DNA of 64,000 nucleotides from Advenella mimigardefordensis DPN7 (GTDB lineage: Bacteria > Pseudomonadota > Gammaproteobacteria > Burkholderiales > Burkholderiaceae_B), in the NCBI RefSeq assembly GCF_000521505.1, contig NZ_CP003915.1:620001-684000 (forward strand), given 5' to 3'. Under the pieces are notes generated by a model, which had not been told where the DNA came from, made no database searches, and saw only the letters and a program-made list of their open reading frames with translations. Positions within the stretch are counted from its first letter, which is position 1. Each line of letters begins with the position of its first letter. The position numbers and the translations under genes were made by a program. Below are positions 44,875 to 54,000 of the stretch, piece after piece.

Positions 44875-45855
44875 ATGTCCGGATTCAGAAAAAAATATAC
44901 TAAATATATGGTGCCATTTGCTGCTGCACTGTGCCTGTCGGTGGGTCAGCAGGTCGCGGCCGCACCGCCCGTGAACGTGGTGGTCGCATTTCCGGCGGGC
45001 GGCCCGGGCGATACGCTGGCGCGCGTGACGGGCAAAGAACTGGAGAGCCAGCTCAAAACGCCGGTGGTGGTAGAGAATAAACCCGGTGGTAACGGCGCCA
45101 TTGCAGCCAGTACCGTGACCCGCGCCAGGCCGGATGGCAATACCCTGTTTCTAAGTTCTACCGGAGCGATTGCCGTCAATCCGGCGCTCTATAAAAAACT
45201 GATTTACGATCCAGCAAAGGATCTGCAACCGGTAGCGCTGCTGGTTTCCACGCCCGAGGTGCTGGTGGTATCCAGAAAAAGCGGTATCACAAGTGTAAAA
45301 GCGTTGCTGGAAAAGGCCAAAACCGATCCTAACGGTATCTCGCTGTCCACCTCTGGGGTAGGCAGCATGCCGCATATGGCGATCGCGCAGTTTCGCATTG
45401 CGACACAAGCCAATACGCTGATTGTGCCTTTTGGCGGCGCAGCACCGGCGATTACGGCCACCATCGGCGGACAGGTGGATGGCTTTTTCGGTGATGTCTC
45501 CGGCCTGGTGCAGCATATCAAGGACGGCAGTCTGGTGCCCATTGGCGTTGCGTCCGATAAACGTTCCGCTGCCTTGCCCGATGTGCCCACATTTGATGAA
45601 CTGGGCATCAAGAATGTTCATGCTACCAACTGGTACGGTGTTTTCGCGCCGACAGGCACACCAGAAGAAAAGATCAGGGAACTGAATACGGCCTATCGTG
45701 CAGTCATGAAAACACCCGCCGTGCAGAAGTACGTTCAGACCTCCGGCCTGGATACCGGCGATCTGGACCCGGCACAGTTCGGTACACTGATTAAGGAAGA
45801 TACCCAAAAATGGGGTGCGCTCATTAAGCAGGAAAATATTCGAATGAATGAATAG
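44875..45855 (+). CDS. Tripartite tricarboxylate transporter receptor, Bug family
   Basis: The 326-residue periplasmic binding protein has a signal peptide of about 29 residues (ending near VAAAP). The Bug-family core follows: VNVVVAFPAGGPGDTLARVTGKEL, VENKPGGNGAIAASTVTRARPDGNTL and ALPDVPTFDELGIKN. Bug proteins are strongly expanded in Bordetella and relatives and bind carboxylates or other small acids. It is the last gene of the LysR-linked operon (AAGGAGG ribosome site). No TctA/TctB membrane genes are nearby, so it must share membrane subunits or act as a sensor. Confidence 0.9.
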   Translation: MSGFRKKYTKYMVPFAAALCLSVGQQVAAAPPVNVVVAFPAGGPGDTLARVTGKELESQLKTPVVVENKPGGNGAIAASTVTRARPDGNTLFLSSTGAIAVNPALYKKLIYDPAKDLQPVALLVSTPEVLVVSRKSGITSVKALLEKAKTDPNGISLSTSGVGSMPHMAIAQFRIATQANTLIVPFGGAAPAITATIGGQVDGFFGDVSGLVQHIKDGSLVPIGVASDKRSAALPDVPTFDELGIKNVHATNWYGVFAPTGTPEEKIRELNTAYRAVMKTPAVQKYVQTSGLDTGDLDPAQFGTLIKEDTQKWGALIKQENIRMNE

Positions 45856-45866
45856 GCAGGGCGAAC

Positions 45867-45886
45867 ATGGGCGGCGCTGGCGGGCG
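45867..45886 (+). terminator. Hairpin after the Bug-family gene
   Basis: Perfect 7-bp arms GCGGCGC (45867-45873) and GCGCCGC (45880-45886) enclose TGGCGG. TTGTGATTT follows, a poor U-run. It probably ends the SDR/SMP-30/Bug transcript. Confidence 0.5.
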
Positions 45887-45923
45887 CCGCTTGTGATTTA
45901 GTATTGATGCTCCCGGATCGGAC

Positions 45924-47009
45924 TCATGCCGATGGCTTTAAATCTTCGGGGATATATTTGGAGTGTGCTTTCCTGAGGTATTCAAGCTCGCTGTTGGTGT
46001 CAACCTGATAGTTAAGCTGTTCACTGAAGAAGCTGAGCCTTGCGCGGGCGTCATTGAGAATCTCCGCCCAGGTTTTTGCCCACATCGTAATGTTTAACCT
46101 ATCCAGATCAAGAACGAGTCCCTCCGGCCGACCTTTTTGTCTGGCCTTCAATTGCGCATGTTCGTCCAGCTCATTTGCCACAACCAGGAATATCCATTTC
46201 GTTTTCTTCTGATGAAAGCGTTCATCTTTGGCAACGGCGATGGCGTAACTCTCAATTTGAGTTAAAACGTCGGAGTTGATTTTCTGGCTGGGTCGTTTTA
46301 GTTCCACGACTAGGTATTCGTGCGTTCCCTGAGTTGGCTGGATGGCCCTGGCCAGCATCAGATCGATCCTTCCTCCTTTGTTACCTTCCCTAAGAACAGG
46401 GCCGTCGTCGTCTTCACGTTTGCCCAGTTTTTCGCGATAGATGGCGAGCGCATCCTCCAGTGTTTTCTCGGAACCTGCCAGATGAAAGTCTTCACGGAAA
46501 ATCCAGGACTCTGCTTCCAGCGCCTTGTGAAGCTGGTCTCTCTCCAGGAGCCGCTTCCTGGTGTTTTTGTTAAATAATAAATCACTGAGCGCTTCAACGA
46601 AATTCAGACGATCCGCAACAATCGTAGCGGAAGAAATGATTTTTGATAACGTGGTCTTTTTGAGCAGCCTGGCCAGATCGTCCTGTTCCTCTGTTTTGAG
46701 GTTCAAAACTTCGTCCATGATGATGCGAACGGTTTCGGGATTTTCCCGAATAGCTTGTGCCAGTAGGCGAAAAGTGAACCTCTTGGATGTGGCAGGTGAA
46801 TCTTCGAACAAGGGCAGGTGGTCTGCCACGTTGACTGCCAGGATGTCAAATACCTGTCGCTCTATTTGTTCTGAAGAAGCCAGCTCTGTTTTGTCTTCGT
46901 ATGGGTAAATATTCTCATCTTTCCAGCGCTGGATCGTTTCGCTGCGATGCTGGAGGGCACGGAGGCGTAAATATTCCTTTACCTTTGCTTTAACGTTGAT
47001 GTCTACCAT
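45924..47009 (-). CDS. Orphan PD-(D/E)XK nuclease-like protein, apparent C-terminal half of an ATPase-nuclease
   Basis: The 361-residue product starts at ATG 47009 (GGAG 11 bp upstream); GTG 47039 is less likely. Residues 1-180 are helical and include YPYEDK and RQVFDILAVNVADHLPLFED. The C-terminal domain shows a PD-(D/E)XK-like set: D216 in RIDLML, E236-L-K238 in VVELKRP, and Q251 with Y255 in QIESYA. From memory, this arrangement resembles the C-terminal half of bacterial proteins that carry an N-terminal GHKL-type ATPase domain; none is present here. It stands alone, is lower in GC than its neighbours, and may be a defence-related remnant or a stand-alone nuclease. Confidence 0.6.
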   Translation of the reverse strand: MVDINVKAKVKEYLRLRALQHRSETIQRWKDENIYPYEDKTELASSEQIERQVFDILAVNVADHLPLFEDSPATSKRFTFRLLAQAIRENPETVRIIMDEVLNLKTEEQDDLARLLKKTTLSKIISSATIVADRLNFVEALSDLLFNKNTRKRLLERDQLHKALEAESWIFREDFHLAGSEKTLEDALAIYREKLGKREDDDGPVLREGNKGGRIDLMLARAIQPTQGTHEYLVVELKRPSQKINSDVLTQIESYAIAVAKDERFHQKKTKWIFLVVANELDEHAQLKARQKGRPEGLVLDLDRLNITMWAKTWAEILNDARARLSFFSEQLNYQVDTNSELEYLRKAHSKYIPEDLKPSA

Positions 47010-47140
47010 CGGCTTTATTGCTCCACTGCTGCTGATCACGCTGGGAGCAAGTATCCGATATTTTTGGCAATAATGTAACTGCGCTTATATGTAGTTTTTT
47101 GGTGTTCTTGCGTTCAATCAAGTTCCGCGATACTGACTTT

Positions 47141-48388
47141 CTACCGAAAGCGACTCAGCGCAAACGGTGCCAGTTCCTGAGCGCTGGCTTCGCCTGCCAT
47201 GGCCCGTGCCAGCAGTCTGCCGGTGTTCACCGAGCCGGTCAGCCCCAGGTGGCCATGTCCGAAGCCGGCCCACAGGCCAGGCAAGTCGGCCACAGGACCG
47301 ATGACCGGCAGAGAATCGGGCAGGCAGGGCCGATGGCCCAGCCACGTGGTAAAGCCGCTGGTATCCAGATTGTCCAGGCCGGCCAGAGCGTGGTCTTTAA
47401 GCAGCAGCGCACGCTGCTCATTCATTGGCTTGGCGGTGCCGCCGAATTCGACCGTACCGGCAATGCGCAACTGTCCCTGCATGGGGTTCATGAAGATCTT
47501 GCGATCGGCCAGCACCACAATGCGCGAAAGCGAAACACCAGGATGCGGCGCCTGCAGATGGTAGCCACGCTGGCTTTCCAGTGGTACCGACAGATTCAGG
47601 GTTTTCAGCAATTCGCGTGACCCGATGCCTGCACATACCACAACATGATCGGCCTGCCAGGATTGCTCACCATCATGCAAATGCCACTTGTCATTGTCGC
47701 GACGCAATGTGCTGATGCGGGCACCAACAAAGGTGACGCCCCGGTCGGTGTTGGCGCGGGCCAGTGCCTGCGAATACTGAAACGGGTCGCTGACCCAGCC
47801 TTCGTCCGGGAGAAACCAGCCGCTGCGGTAGGCGTCGCTGACTGAGGGTTCCAGCTCGGCAATCGCACTGCGATCGACCGACTGCATCGTCATGCCGAAG
47901 TCGGCCTTAAGCTGCCACGATGCCCTGTCTTGGTCGCGGCTGCTGGCGTCAGGGTACAGGTGTAATTGACCGGTGTTTTTGATCAGGTGCGCGCAGCCGA
48001 TGGCGTGGGCCAGTTCCGTGTGATGGCGCACTGATCCTTCCAGCAGGCTATGCAGGGCGGCTGCGATCTGCCGGACGCGTTCCGGCCGCGAGGCTGCGAT
48101 AAAGCGTACAAACCAGGGCATGGCTGGTAACAGGTAGCCCAGTGGCACATGCAGTGCGCTGGTGCTGTCCAGCAGCATGGAGGCTGCCTGCCGGATGACA
48201 CCGGGCATGGCCAATGGCGCGACCGAACCTTCGGACAGGGCACCGGCGTTCCCGAAAGAGCATTGCGATCCTGGCTCCTGCGCATCAAAAACCGTGACCT
48301 GCCAGCCCGCCTGTCTGAGCGAATAGGCGGTACACAGGCCGACAATGCCGGCACCAACAATGGCAACTGAATGGTTTTGCAGGGACAT
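47141..48388 (-). CDS. dadA: D-amino acid dehydrogenase-like FAD oxidoreductase (DadA family)
   Basis: The 415-residue flavoenzyme has the N-terminal FAD loop VAIVGAGIVGLCTAYSLRQAGWQVTVFDA. It also has VVCAGIGSRELLKTL and the C-terminal FAD-binding TTWLGHRPCLPDSLPVIGP followed by GFGHGHLGLTGS. DadA enzymes oxidise D-amino acids to oxo acids, feeding the respiratory chain. It could use D-amino acids released by the M55 peptidase encoded 9 kb away. It is divergent from a Thr/Ser dehydratase gene. Sarcosine- or hydroxyproline-epimer oxidases share the fold, so the substrate is not certain. Confidence 0.85.
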   Translation of the reverse strand: MSLQNHSVAIVGAGIVGLCTAYSLRQAGWQVTVFDAQEPGSQCSFGNAGALSEGSVAPLAMPGVIRQAASMLLDSTSALHVPLGYLLPAMPWFVRFIAASRPERVRQIAAALHSLLEGSVRHHTELAHAIGCAHLIKNTGQLHLYPDASSRDQDRASWQLKADFGMTMQSVDRSAIAELEPSVSDAYRSGWFLPDEGWVSDPFQYSQALARANTDRGVTFVGARISTLRRDNDKWHLHDGEQSWQADHVVVCAGIGSRELLKTLNLSVPLESQRGYHLQAPHPGVSLSRIVVLADRKIFMNPMQGQLRIAGTVEFGGTAKPMNEQRALLLKDHALAGLDNLDTSGFTTWLGHRPCLPDSLPVIGPVADLPGLWAGFGHGHLGLTGSVNTGRLLARAMAGEASAQELAPFALSRFR

Positions 48389-48521
48389 GGATGCGTCTCG
48401 AACGGGTCTTATGAAGGGGTTTATTGTAACGGCTCAAACGCGGGTAGAATATGCTGATTGAGATAATCCGGCACGGTCATGACGTTGCGCAAGGCTGAGC
48501 CACTTTCGAACCAGGAACGTT

Positions 48522-49493
48522 ATGCAGACTTTGCCCACTTATTCCGATGTCGTTGCCGCCGCAGAGCGGATCAAAGGCTATGCGCACCGCACGCCGGTTA
48601 TGCGTTCCAGGACCATCGACGCGCAGCTGGATGCCAGCCTGTATTTCAAATGTGAAAACCTGCAGCGCATTGGTGCATTCAAGTTTCGCGGCGCATTCAA
48701 TGCGATCGCGGCACTGGAACCGGCGCAGCAGCGTGCGGGCGTCATTGCGTTTTCTTCAGGCAATCATGCCCAGGGCGTGGCGCTGGCCGCTTCCGTACTC
48801 AATGTCAAAGCCACCATCGTGATGCCGCAGGATGCGCCGGCCGCCAAGCTGGCCGCCACACGCGGCTATGGTGCGCAGGTCGTGGAATATGATCGCTATA
48901 CAGAAGACCGGGCGGCGATCGCCATGAATCTGGCGCAGCAGCACGGCTACACCCTGATTCCGCCCTATGATCATCCCGATATTATTGCCGGCCAGGGTAC
49001 GGCCGCCATGGAGTTGATACAGGAAACCGGACCACTGGACCTGCTGTTTGTTTGTCTGGGTGGCGGTGGCCTGTTGTCGGGTTCCGCTCTGGCGGCGCGG
49101 GCGCTCGCACCGGAGTGCCAGATTTATGGCGTGGAGCCGCAAGCGGGCAATGATGGTCAGCAGTCTTTGCGTGCCGGTCACATTGTGCGCATCGATATGC
49201 CCAAAACCATTGCCGATGGCGCGCAGACGCAGTTTCTGGGCGACTACACTTTTTCCATCATCCAGCGCGAAGTGGCGGACATCCTGACTGTGACCGATGA
49301 GGAGCTGATTCGCACGATGCGTTTTTACGCTGAGCGCATGAAAATGCTGGTCGAGCCCACAGGTTGCCTGTCGCTGGCCGGTGCCTGCAGTGCAAAAGAG
49401 CTGGTGCGTGGCAAGCGTGTGGGTATTATCATCAGCGGCGGAAATGTGGATCTGGCCATGTTTTGCTCCCTGCTTGGCAGCACACAGGAATGA
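48522..49493 (+). CDS. Threonine/serine dehydratase (short, ACT-less)
   Basis: The 323-residue fold-type II PLP enzyme has the lysine motif FKFRGAFNAIAAL, FSSGNHAQGVALAA, the phosphate-binding GGGGLLSG and the C-terminal VGIIISGGNVDL. It lacks the ACT domains of IlvA (5263-6771) and is thus of the catabolic TdcB or serine-racemase/hydroxyaspartate-dehydratase type. Divergence from the DadA-like gene suggests amino-acid catabolism. The family includes 3-hydroxyaspartate dehydratases, which cannot be excluded. Confidence 0.88.
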   Translation: MQTLPTYSDVVAAAERIKGYAHRTPVMRSRTIDAQLDASLYFKCENLQRIGAFKFRGAFNAIAALEPAQQRAGVIAFSSGNHAQGVALAASVLNVKATIVMPQDAPAAKLAATRGYGAQVVEYDRYTEDRAAIAMNLAQQHGYTLIPPYDHPDIIAGQGTAAMELIQETGPLDLLFVCLGGGGLLSGSALAARALAPECQIYGVEPQAGNDGQQSLRAGHIVRIDMPKTIADGAQTQFLGDYTFSIIQREVADILTVTDEELIRTMRFYAERMKMLVEPTGCLSLAGACSAKELVRGKRVGIIISGGNVDLAMFCSLLGSTQE

Positions 49494-50063
49494 CCGATTG
49501 AATCCCTGAAGAGGCGGGGTATTCAGTCGATGGCTCATGTGGCCGCCGCAGTGACGGATGAGGATCGCGTAGGGCTGCAAACCGGCCTGACGTACTTTAA
49601 CTATTTTAATAAGACGTGCCGTTGCAGGGTCACTTGACGCTCTGCCTTATTCGTCTGGCTGTCTCCCGCGCCCGCCTGCAACCCAATTTCGGCAGGCAAA
49701 TCTCCCGGCTTGTCCTCCTGAGTCGGATCTCGGGCCTCTGTTACATTTTTTGGGTGGTTTTTACTTGTCTATCTGTAGCAGACATAATTGCATTAGAGAA
49801 ATCTCAAATCATTGATTAATGATAAGAATAATTGCAACTCTCCCGATCTGGCCTGTCTAGTAAATAGTCGAATAAATGACCAAACTGTAACATCCCTGTA
49901 AGACGGTATTAACCGGACTGTCACACAGATTCCTTAAGATGACGGCAATTGAACAGCAGCGACCGGCAATAGTCGGTAACGTGATCTGCTGATACACGCT
50001 GCTTGCGCTCGATTGTGTTCCGATGCGCCGACCCGGCAGTGGCAAAATAAATTGAGGAATACG
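49494..50063 (+). promoter_or_regulatory. Upstream region of the phosphonate operon
   Basis: No gene is supported in this 570-bp gap. The first 120 bp after the dehydratase are GC-rich with an imperfect hairpin but no T-run. The middle (49740-49860) is AT-rich. The last 180 bp hold PhoB-type repeats and a -10 candidate (see the separate entry). A 67-codon frame at 49616-49819 has no ribosome site and no recognisable product. Confidence 0.5.
49885..49940 (+). promoter_or_regulatory. Tandem Pho box and promoter of the phn operon
   Basis: CTGTAAC-atcc-CTGTAAG (49885-49902) is a near-consensus Pho box. A further half-site CTGTCAC lies at 49918-49924, exactly two 11-bp steps after the second half-site. 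A -10-like TAAGAT (49935-49940) begins 10 bp after that, the same geometry as PhoB-activated promoters in E. coli, where PhoB sites replace the -35. Transcription would start near 49947, about 115 bp before phnC. Confidence 0.72.
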
Positions 50064-50906
50064 ATGACACATGCAATCCGGGTTCAGAACCTGAACAAGA
50101 CATTTGGCACCAGACAGGTCCTGCACGATCTGGCACTGGACGTTGCGCCTGGCTCCATGGTCGCGCTGATCGGCGCTTCCGGTTCCGGCAAATCCACCTT
50201 ATTGCGCCATCTGGCCGGGCTGGCCACCGGTGATCGCCAGGTGGGGGGCGAAATCCAGATGCTGGGCCAGCAAATGCAGAAAGACGGCGTACTGAATCGC
50301 AATGTGCGGCGGCTGCGTTCCGACATTGGCTATATTTTTCAGCAATTTAATCTGGTGGGTCGCCTGTCTGTGCTGAAGAACGTTCTGCTGGGTCGGCTGG
50401 GACGGATGTCGCGCGTACGCGGCGCACTGGGCATGTTCAACAAGGAAGAAGTGAACAATGCATTACAGGCACTGGAGCGGGTGGGGTTGCTTGAGTATGC
50501 CTATCGCCGTGCTTCAACCCTGTCGGGTGGCCAGCAGCAGCGTGTGGCCATTGCCCGTGCCCTGTGTCAGAAGGCCGAAATTATTCTGGCCGATGAACCC
50601 ATTGCTTCTCTTGATCCCGAATCGGCACGCAAGGTAATGGAAACATTGGCCGATATTAATAAGCGCGACGGCAAAACCGTGATTGTCACGCTGCATCAGG
50701 TGGACTATGCCGTCAGGTATTGTCGCCACGCCGTCGCCCTCAAGGGTGGTAAAAAATATTTTGACGGTCCCATTGGCGGGCTGAGCAACGATTTTCTGAG
50801 TGACTTGTATGGCTCGGAAATAGGTACGGCACTTCTGTTCGGTGAGCAGGATGTAAAAAAACCGGAAGCCCGGGATCCGGCACGCCTGGTTCTGGCTGCC
50901 GCTTAA
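50064..50906 (+). CDS. phnC: Phosphonate ABC transporter ATP-binding protein PhnC
   Basis: The 280-residue ABC ATPase has Walker [10 protein letters not shown], the PhnC-specific Q-loop region [26 protein letters not shown], signature [15 protein letters not shown], Walker [14 protein letters not shown] and the ending [21 protein letters not shown] 50064 follows GAGGA. It powers phosphonate import with PhnD and PhnE and is the first gene of the operon behind tandem Pho boxes. Confidence 0.95.
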   Translation: MTHAIRVQNLNKTFGTRQVLHDLALDVAPGSMVALIGASGSGKSTLLRHLAGLATGDRQVGGEIQMLGQQMQKDGVLNRNVRRLRSDIGYIFQQFNLVGRLSVLKNVLLGRLGRMSRVRGALGMFNKEEVNNALQALERVGLLEYAYRRASTLSGGQQQRVAIARALCQKAEIILADEPIASLDPESARKVMETLADINKRDGKTVIVTLHQVDYAVRYCRHAVALKGGKKYFDGPIGGLSNDFLSDLYGSEIGTALLFGEQDVKKPEARDPARLVLAAA

Positions 50907-50929
50907 ATTTTATTTCAATAGGAATTTTC

Positions 50930-51925
50930 ATGTTCAACTCGATTGTTCGTCGTCTTGGTATTTCCGTGTTTGCCATGGGCATGGCCGCTGGCGTGGCACA
51001 GGCCCAGGATCTTAAGGAACTCAATTTCGGCATTATTTCCACCGAATCCTCCCAGAACCTGAGAACCGTGTGGGAACCGTTCCTGGATGATCTGTCAAAA
51101 CAGACCGGCTACAAGGTGAAGGCGTTCTTTGCGCCTGACTATGCCGGTATCATCCAGGGCATGCGTTTCGACAAAGTGGATATTGCCTGGTACGGCAACA
51201 AATCTGCCATGGAAGCAGTGGACCGCGCCAACGGCGAAGTGATTTATCAGACAGTGGATAAAGATGGCAAGCCCGGTTACTGGAGCCTGCTGATCGCGCA
51301 CAAAGACAGCAAGATCAATTCGGTCAAGGACATGCTGGATAACGCCAAGAACCTGAATTTCGGTAACGGTGATCCTAACTCAACATCCGGTTTCCTGGTT
51401 CCTGGTTATTACGTTTTTGCTGAAAACAATGTAGACGCCAACAAGATCTTCAAACGTTCTGTCAATGGTAGCCACGAAGTGAACGCGCTGTCTGTCGCCA
51501 ATAAACAGGTTGATGTAGCTACGTTCAACACCGAAGGCATGGAGCGTCTGGAAAAAACCAATCCAGCGAAAGCGGCCGAGCTGAAAGTGATCTGGAAGTC
51601 CCCGCTGATTCCTGCTGATCCTATCGTATGGCGTAAAAACCTGCCGGACGAAGCCAAGACAAAAATCAAGGCGTTTTTTGATCATTACGGCGACAAACCT
51701 GAAGAGCTGAAAGTGCTCAACGGCCTGGCATGGAGCAAGTTCAAGCCGTCAAGCAATGATCAATTGCTGCCTATCCGTCAGCTGGAACTGTTTAAAAAAC
51801 GTTCGCAAATTGCCGGCGACAGCAAACTGGGCGAAGACGATCGTAAAAAACAGATCGCCGGCCTGGATGAAGAGCTGAGCAAAATTTCTGCTCGCATGAA
51901 AGAGATCGAAGGTAAAAACTCGTAA
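50930..51925 (+). CDS. phnD: Phosphonate-binding protein PhnD
   Basis: The 331-residue periplasmic receptor has a signal peptide of about 25 residues ending AQA-QDL. It carries LNFGIISTESSQNLRTVWEPFLDDL and VDIAWYGNKSAMEAVDRANGEV, characteristic of PhnD. The STES-type loop and GDPNSTSGFLVPGYY contact the phosphonate group in homologues. It starts 23 bp after phnC. A strong hairpin lies directly after its stop. Confidence 0.94.
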   Translation: MFNSIVRRLGISVFAMGMAAGVAQAQDLKELNFGIISTESSQNLRTVWEPFLDDLSKQTGYKVKAFFAPDYAGIIQGMRFDKVDIAWYGNKSAMEAVDRANGEVIYQTVDKDGKPGYWSLLIAHKDSKINSVKDMLDNAKNLNFGNGDPNSTSGFLVPGYYVFAENNVDANKIFKRSVNGSHEVNALSVANKQVDVATFNTEGMERLEKTNPAKAAELKVIWKSPLIPADPIVWRKNLPDEAKTKIKAFFDHYGDKPEELKVLNGLAWSKFKPSSNDQLLPIRQLELFKKRSQIAGDSKLGEDDRKKQIAGLDEELSKISARMKEIEGKNS

Positions 51926-51940
51926 CCAGAGTTGATTTGG

Positions 51941-51973
51941 ATGGCGGCCTGCACTGCGTTTGCAGGCTGCCAT
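51941..51973 (+). promoter_or_regulatory. Stable intercistronic hairpin between phnD and phnE
   Basis: Arms ATGGCGGCCTGCA (51941-51953) and TGCAGGCTGCCAT (51961-51973) pair over 13 bp with one G-U wobble and a 7-nt loop. It lies 16 bp after the phnD stop and about 10 bp before phnE, with no T-run. It probably protects the phnD message from 3' decay and lowers phnE expression. Confidence 0.65.
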
Positions 51974-51982
51974 AAACTGGAA

Positions 51983-52801
51983 ATGAATATGTCTGTACTG
52001 ACAACAAACCCCAGCCCCGTACCCGGTGCACTGCCTGTGCAGCCGCCGCGGATGACGTGGGCAAGAATGCTGGGATGGGGGCTGTTCCTGCTGTTTTTGG
52101 CGTGGGCCTGGAAAGGCGCTGAAATGAATCCGGTCCTGTTGTGGACCGATGGCGGCAACATGGCCACGTTCGCCGCTGATTTTTTCCCGCCCGATTTTGC
52201 TGATTGGCGCATGTATTTGCGTGAAATGCTGGTTACGATCCAGATTGCCGTCTGGGGAACCGTACTGGCGGTTATTTTCGGTATTCCACTTGGCATATTA
52301 TCGTCATCCAACCTGGTGCCCTGGTGGGTCTGCCAGCCGGTCCGCCGCCTGATGGATGCCTTGCGATCTATCAATGAAATGGTCTTTGCCATGTTGTTTG
52401 TGGTGGCCGTAGGCCTGGGGCCTTTTGCCGGTACCCTGGCGCTGTTTCTTGGCACCACTGGTGTGCTTGCCAAACTGTTTGCCGAGGCGGTCGAGGCGAT
52501 TGATCCCGGTCCGGTGGAAGGGGTGCGCGCAACAGGCGCGAGTGCGCTGCAGGAAGTGATTTTCGGGGTGATTCCTCAGGTGATGCCGCTGTGGGTATCC
52601 TATGTGCTGTATCGCTTTGAGTCCAATGTTCGGTCGGCCACCGTGGTTGGTATGGTGGGTGCCGGCGGGATCGGTGTGTTATTGTGGGAAGCAATCCGGG
52701 GGTTCGCATTCGGGCAGACGGCAGCCATTTTGCTCATCATCATCGTGTGTGTGAGTGTGATTGACGTGATTTCGCAGCGACTCAGAAAATTCTTCGTATG
52801 A
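51983..52801 (+). CDS. phnE: Phosphonate ABC transporter permease PhnE
   Basis: The 272-residue inner-membrane protein (ATG 51983; 51989 also possible) has [32 protein letters not shown]. The permease loop region is [32 protein letters not shown], and it ends with [14 protein letters not shown]. It is a single PhnE, unlike loci with two permease genes. It starts about 57 bp after phnD, across the hairpin, and precedes the regulator gene phnF. Confidence 0.93.
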   Translation: MNMSVLTTNPSPVPGALPVQPPRMTWARMLGWGLFLLFLAWAWKGAEMNPVLLWTDGGNMATFAADFFPPDFADWRMYLREMLVTIQIAVWGTVLAVIFGIPLGILSSSNLVPWWVCQPVRRLMDALRSINEMVFAMLFVVAVGLGPFAGTLALFLGTTGVLAKLFAEAVEAIDPGPVEGVRATGASALQEVIFGVIPQVMPLWVSYVLYRFESNVRSATVVGMVGAGGIGVLLWEAIRGFAFGQTAAILLIIIVCVSVIDVISQRLRKFFV

Positions 52802-52831
52802 TGGAATAAGGCAGGCAACTGCCTTTTTAAA

Positions 52832-53554
52832 ATGATGAACTTGTCTAGACAGGAAGAGCCACTCTACCAGACACTGGCGTCCACTATTCGGGCCGAGTTG
52901 TCTATGTATAAACCGGGAGATCTGCTCCCTGGCGAGCTGCGGCTGGCCGAGCGCTTTGATGTCAATCGTCATACCGTGCGGCGAGCACTTGATCTGCTGG
53001 TGCAGGAAGGCAATATTATCCGCATCAAAGGTAAAGGCACCCAGGTGCTGACCCGACCGCTGCTGTACCCGGTGCAGGCCACCACAGCGTACACCGATCA
53101 GTTTTCAGCCATGGGCCATACCGCCAGGGCGCAATTGCTCAAGGTGTATCGGCGCGCAGCCAATCACGACGAATTGACGCAACTGGCCCTGGCGCCGGGT
53201 AGCACCGTGCTGGAATACCGGACCCTGCGCTTCATTGACAATGAGCCGATCAGTGTCATGACGCATTTTTTCTCGTCCGGCTACGAGACCCTGTTGCAGG
53301 ATTACAAACGTGATTCCATGCGCCAGTATCTGAAAGAGCGCGGATGTGAGTTGCACCGTGCCTCTAGCGTAATCGGCGCCCGCCTGCCCACCATTGACGA
53401 AGCCGCCCGCCTGCTGATTCCCCAGTCAGCGCCGGTGCTGACGGTGACCACCCTTTCCAAAAATCAGCACGGTCATCCCGTGGAGCTGACATTCTCTGTC
53501 AGCCGCGCCGACCGTTTTCAATATCAGGTAGTTTTGAACGGAGAACACATATGA
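52832..53554 (+). CDS. phnF: GntR family phosphonate-operon regulator PhnF
   Basis: The 240-residue HutC-subfamily regulator has an N-terminal winged helix (LPGELRLAERFDVNRHTVRRALDLLVQEGNIIRIKGKGTQVL, about residues 28-70). A UTRA ligand domain follows, with TVLEYRTLRFIDNEPISVMTHFFSS. It sits between transporter and C-P lyase genes, as in E. coli, and overlaps phnG by 4 bp. Its role in repression is established for some mycobacterial homologues and less clear for proteobacterial ones. Confidence 0.9.
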   Translation: MMNLSRQEEPLYQTLASTIRAELSMYKPGDLLPGELRLAERFDVNRHTVRRALDLLVQEGNIIRIKGKGTQVLTRPLLYPVQATTAYTDQFSAMGHTARAQLLKVYRRAANHDELTQLALAPGSTVLEYRTLRFIDNEPISVMTHFFSSGYETLLQDYKRDSMRQYLKERGCELHRASSVIGARLPTIDEAARLLIPQSAPVLTVTTLSKNQHGHPVELTFSVSRADRFQYQVVLNGEHI

Positions 53555-54000
53555 AAGCGGACTTTGCTCCGAATGAGAGGCAACGCTGGATGCAGGTGCT
53601 CGCACGCGCAGGTGATGCGCTGGCCGACTACGAATCCGAGCTTGGCGGTGTGCCTTATCAATGTATACGCAAGCCGGAAACCGGTATGGCCATGGTGCGC
53701 GGACGCACGGGTGGCACTGGCCAGGCATTCAATCTGGGTGAGATGACGGTCACGCGTTGCGTGGTGCAATTGCAGGATGGTCGTGCCGGGTACAGTTACA
53801 TTGCCGGGCGCAACAAGCGTCATGCGGAGCTGGCAGCGCTGGCCGATGCCTTGCTGCTGGGTGACGAGAAAGAGCAGCTCATGCAGGCGGTGATTGAACC
53901 GCTGGCACGCAGTCAGCAACAGGCACGCCAGACCAGGCAAGCCGAGGTAGCCACGTCCAAAGTGGACTTCTTCACCCTTATCCGGGGAGAAAACGAATGA
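53551..54000 (+). CDS. phnG: Carbon-phosphorus lyase core subunit PhnG
   Basis: The 149-residue protein has RQRWMQVLARAGDAL (here ERQRWMQVLARAG) and VPYQCIRKPETGMAMVRGRTGGTGQAFNLGEMTVTRCVVQL, the family pattern. PhnG is part of the PhnGHIJ complex that first attaches alkylphosphonate to ATP-derived ribose through PhnI, then cleaves the C-P bond through PhnJ. It overlaps phnF and phnH by 4 bp each. Length matches E. coli PhnG (150). Confidence 0.94.
   Translation: MKADFAPNERQRWMQVLARAGDALADYESELGGVPYQCIRKPETGMAMVRGRTGGTGQAFNLGEMTVTRCVVQLQDGRAGYSYIAGRNKRHAELAALADALLLGDEKEQLMQAVIEPLARSQQQARQTRQAEVATSKVDFFTLIRGENE

Noticed and set aside
49616..49819. Small 67-codon frame upstream of the phn operon
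   Set aside because: No ribosome site, unusual composition and no recognisable domain; it lies in a promoter region.
49805..49835. AT-rich TAATGATAAGAATAATTG stretch that looks somewhat like a Fur box
   Set aside because: The palindrome is poor, and an iron site before a phosphonate operon has no other support here.
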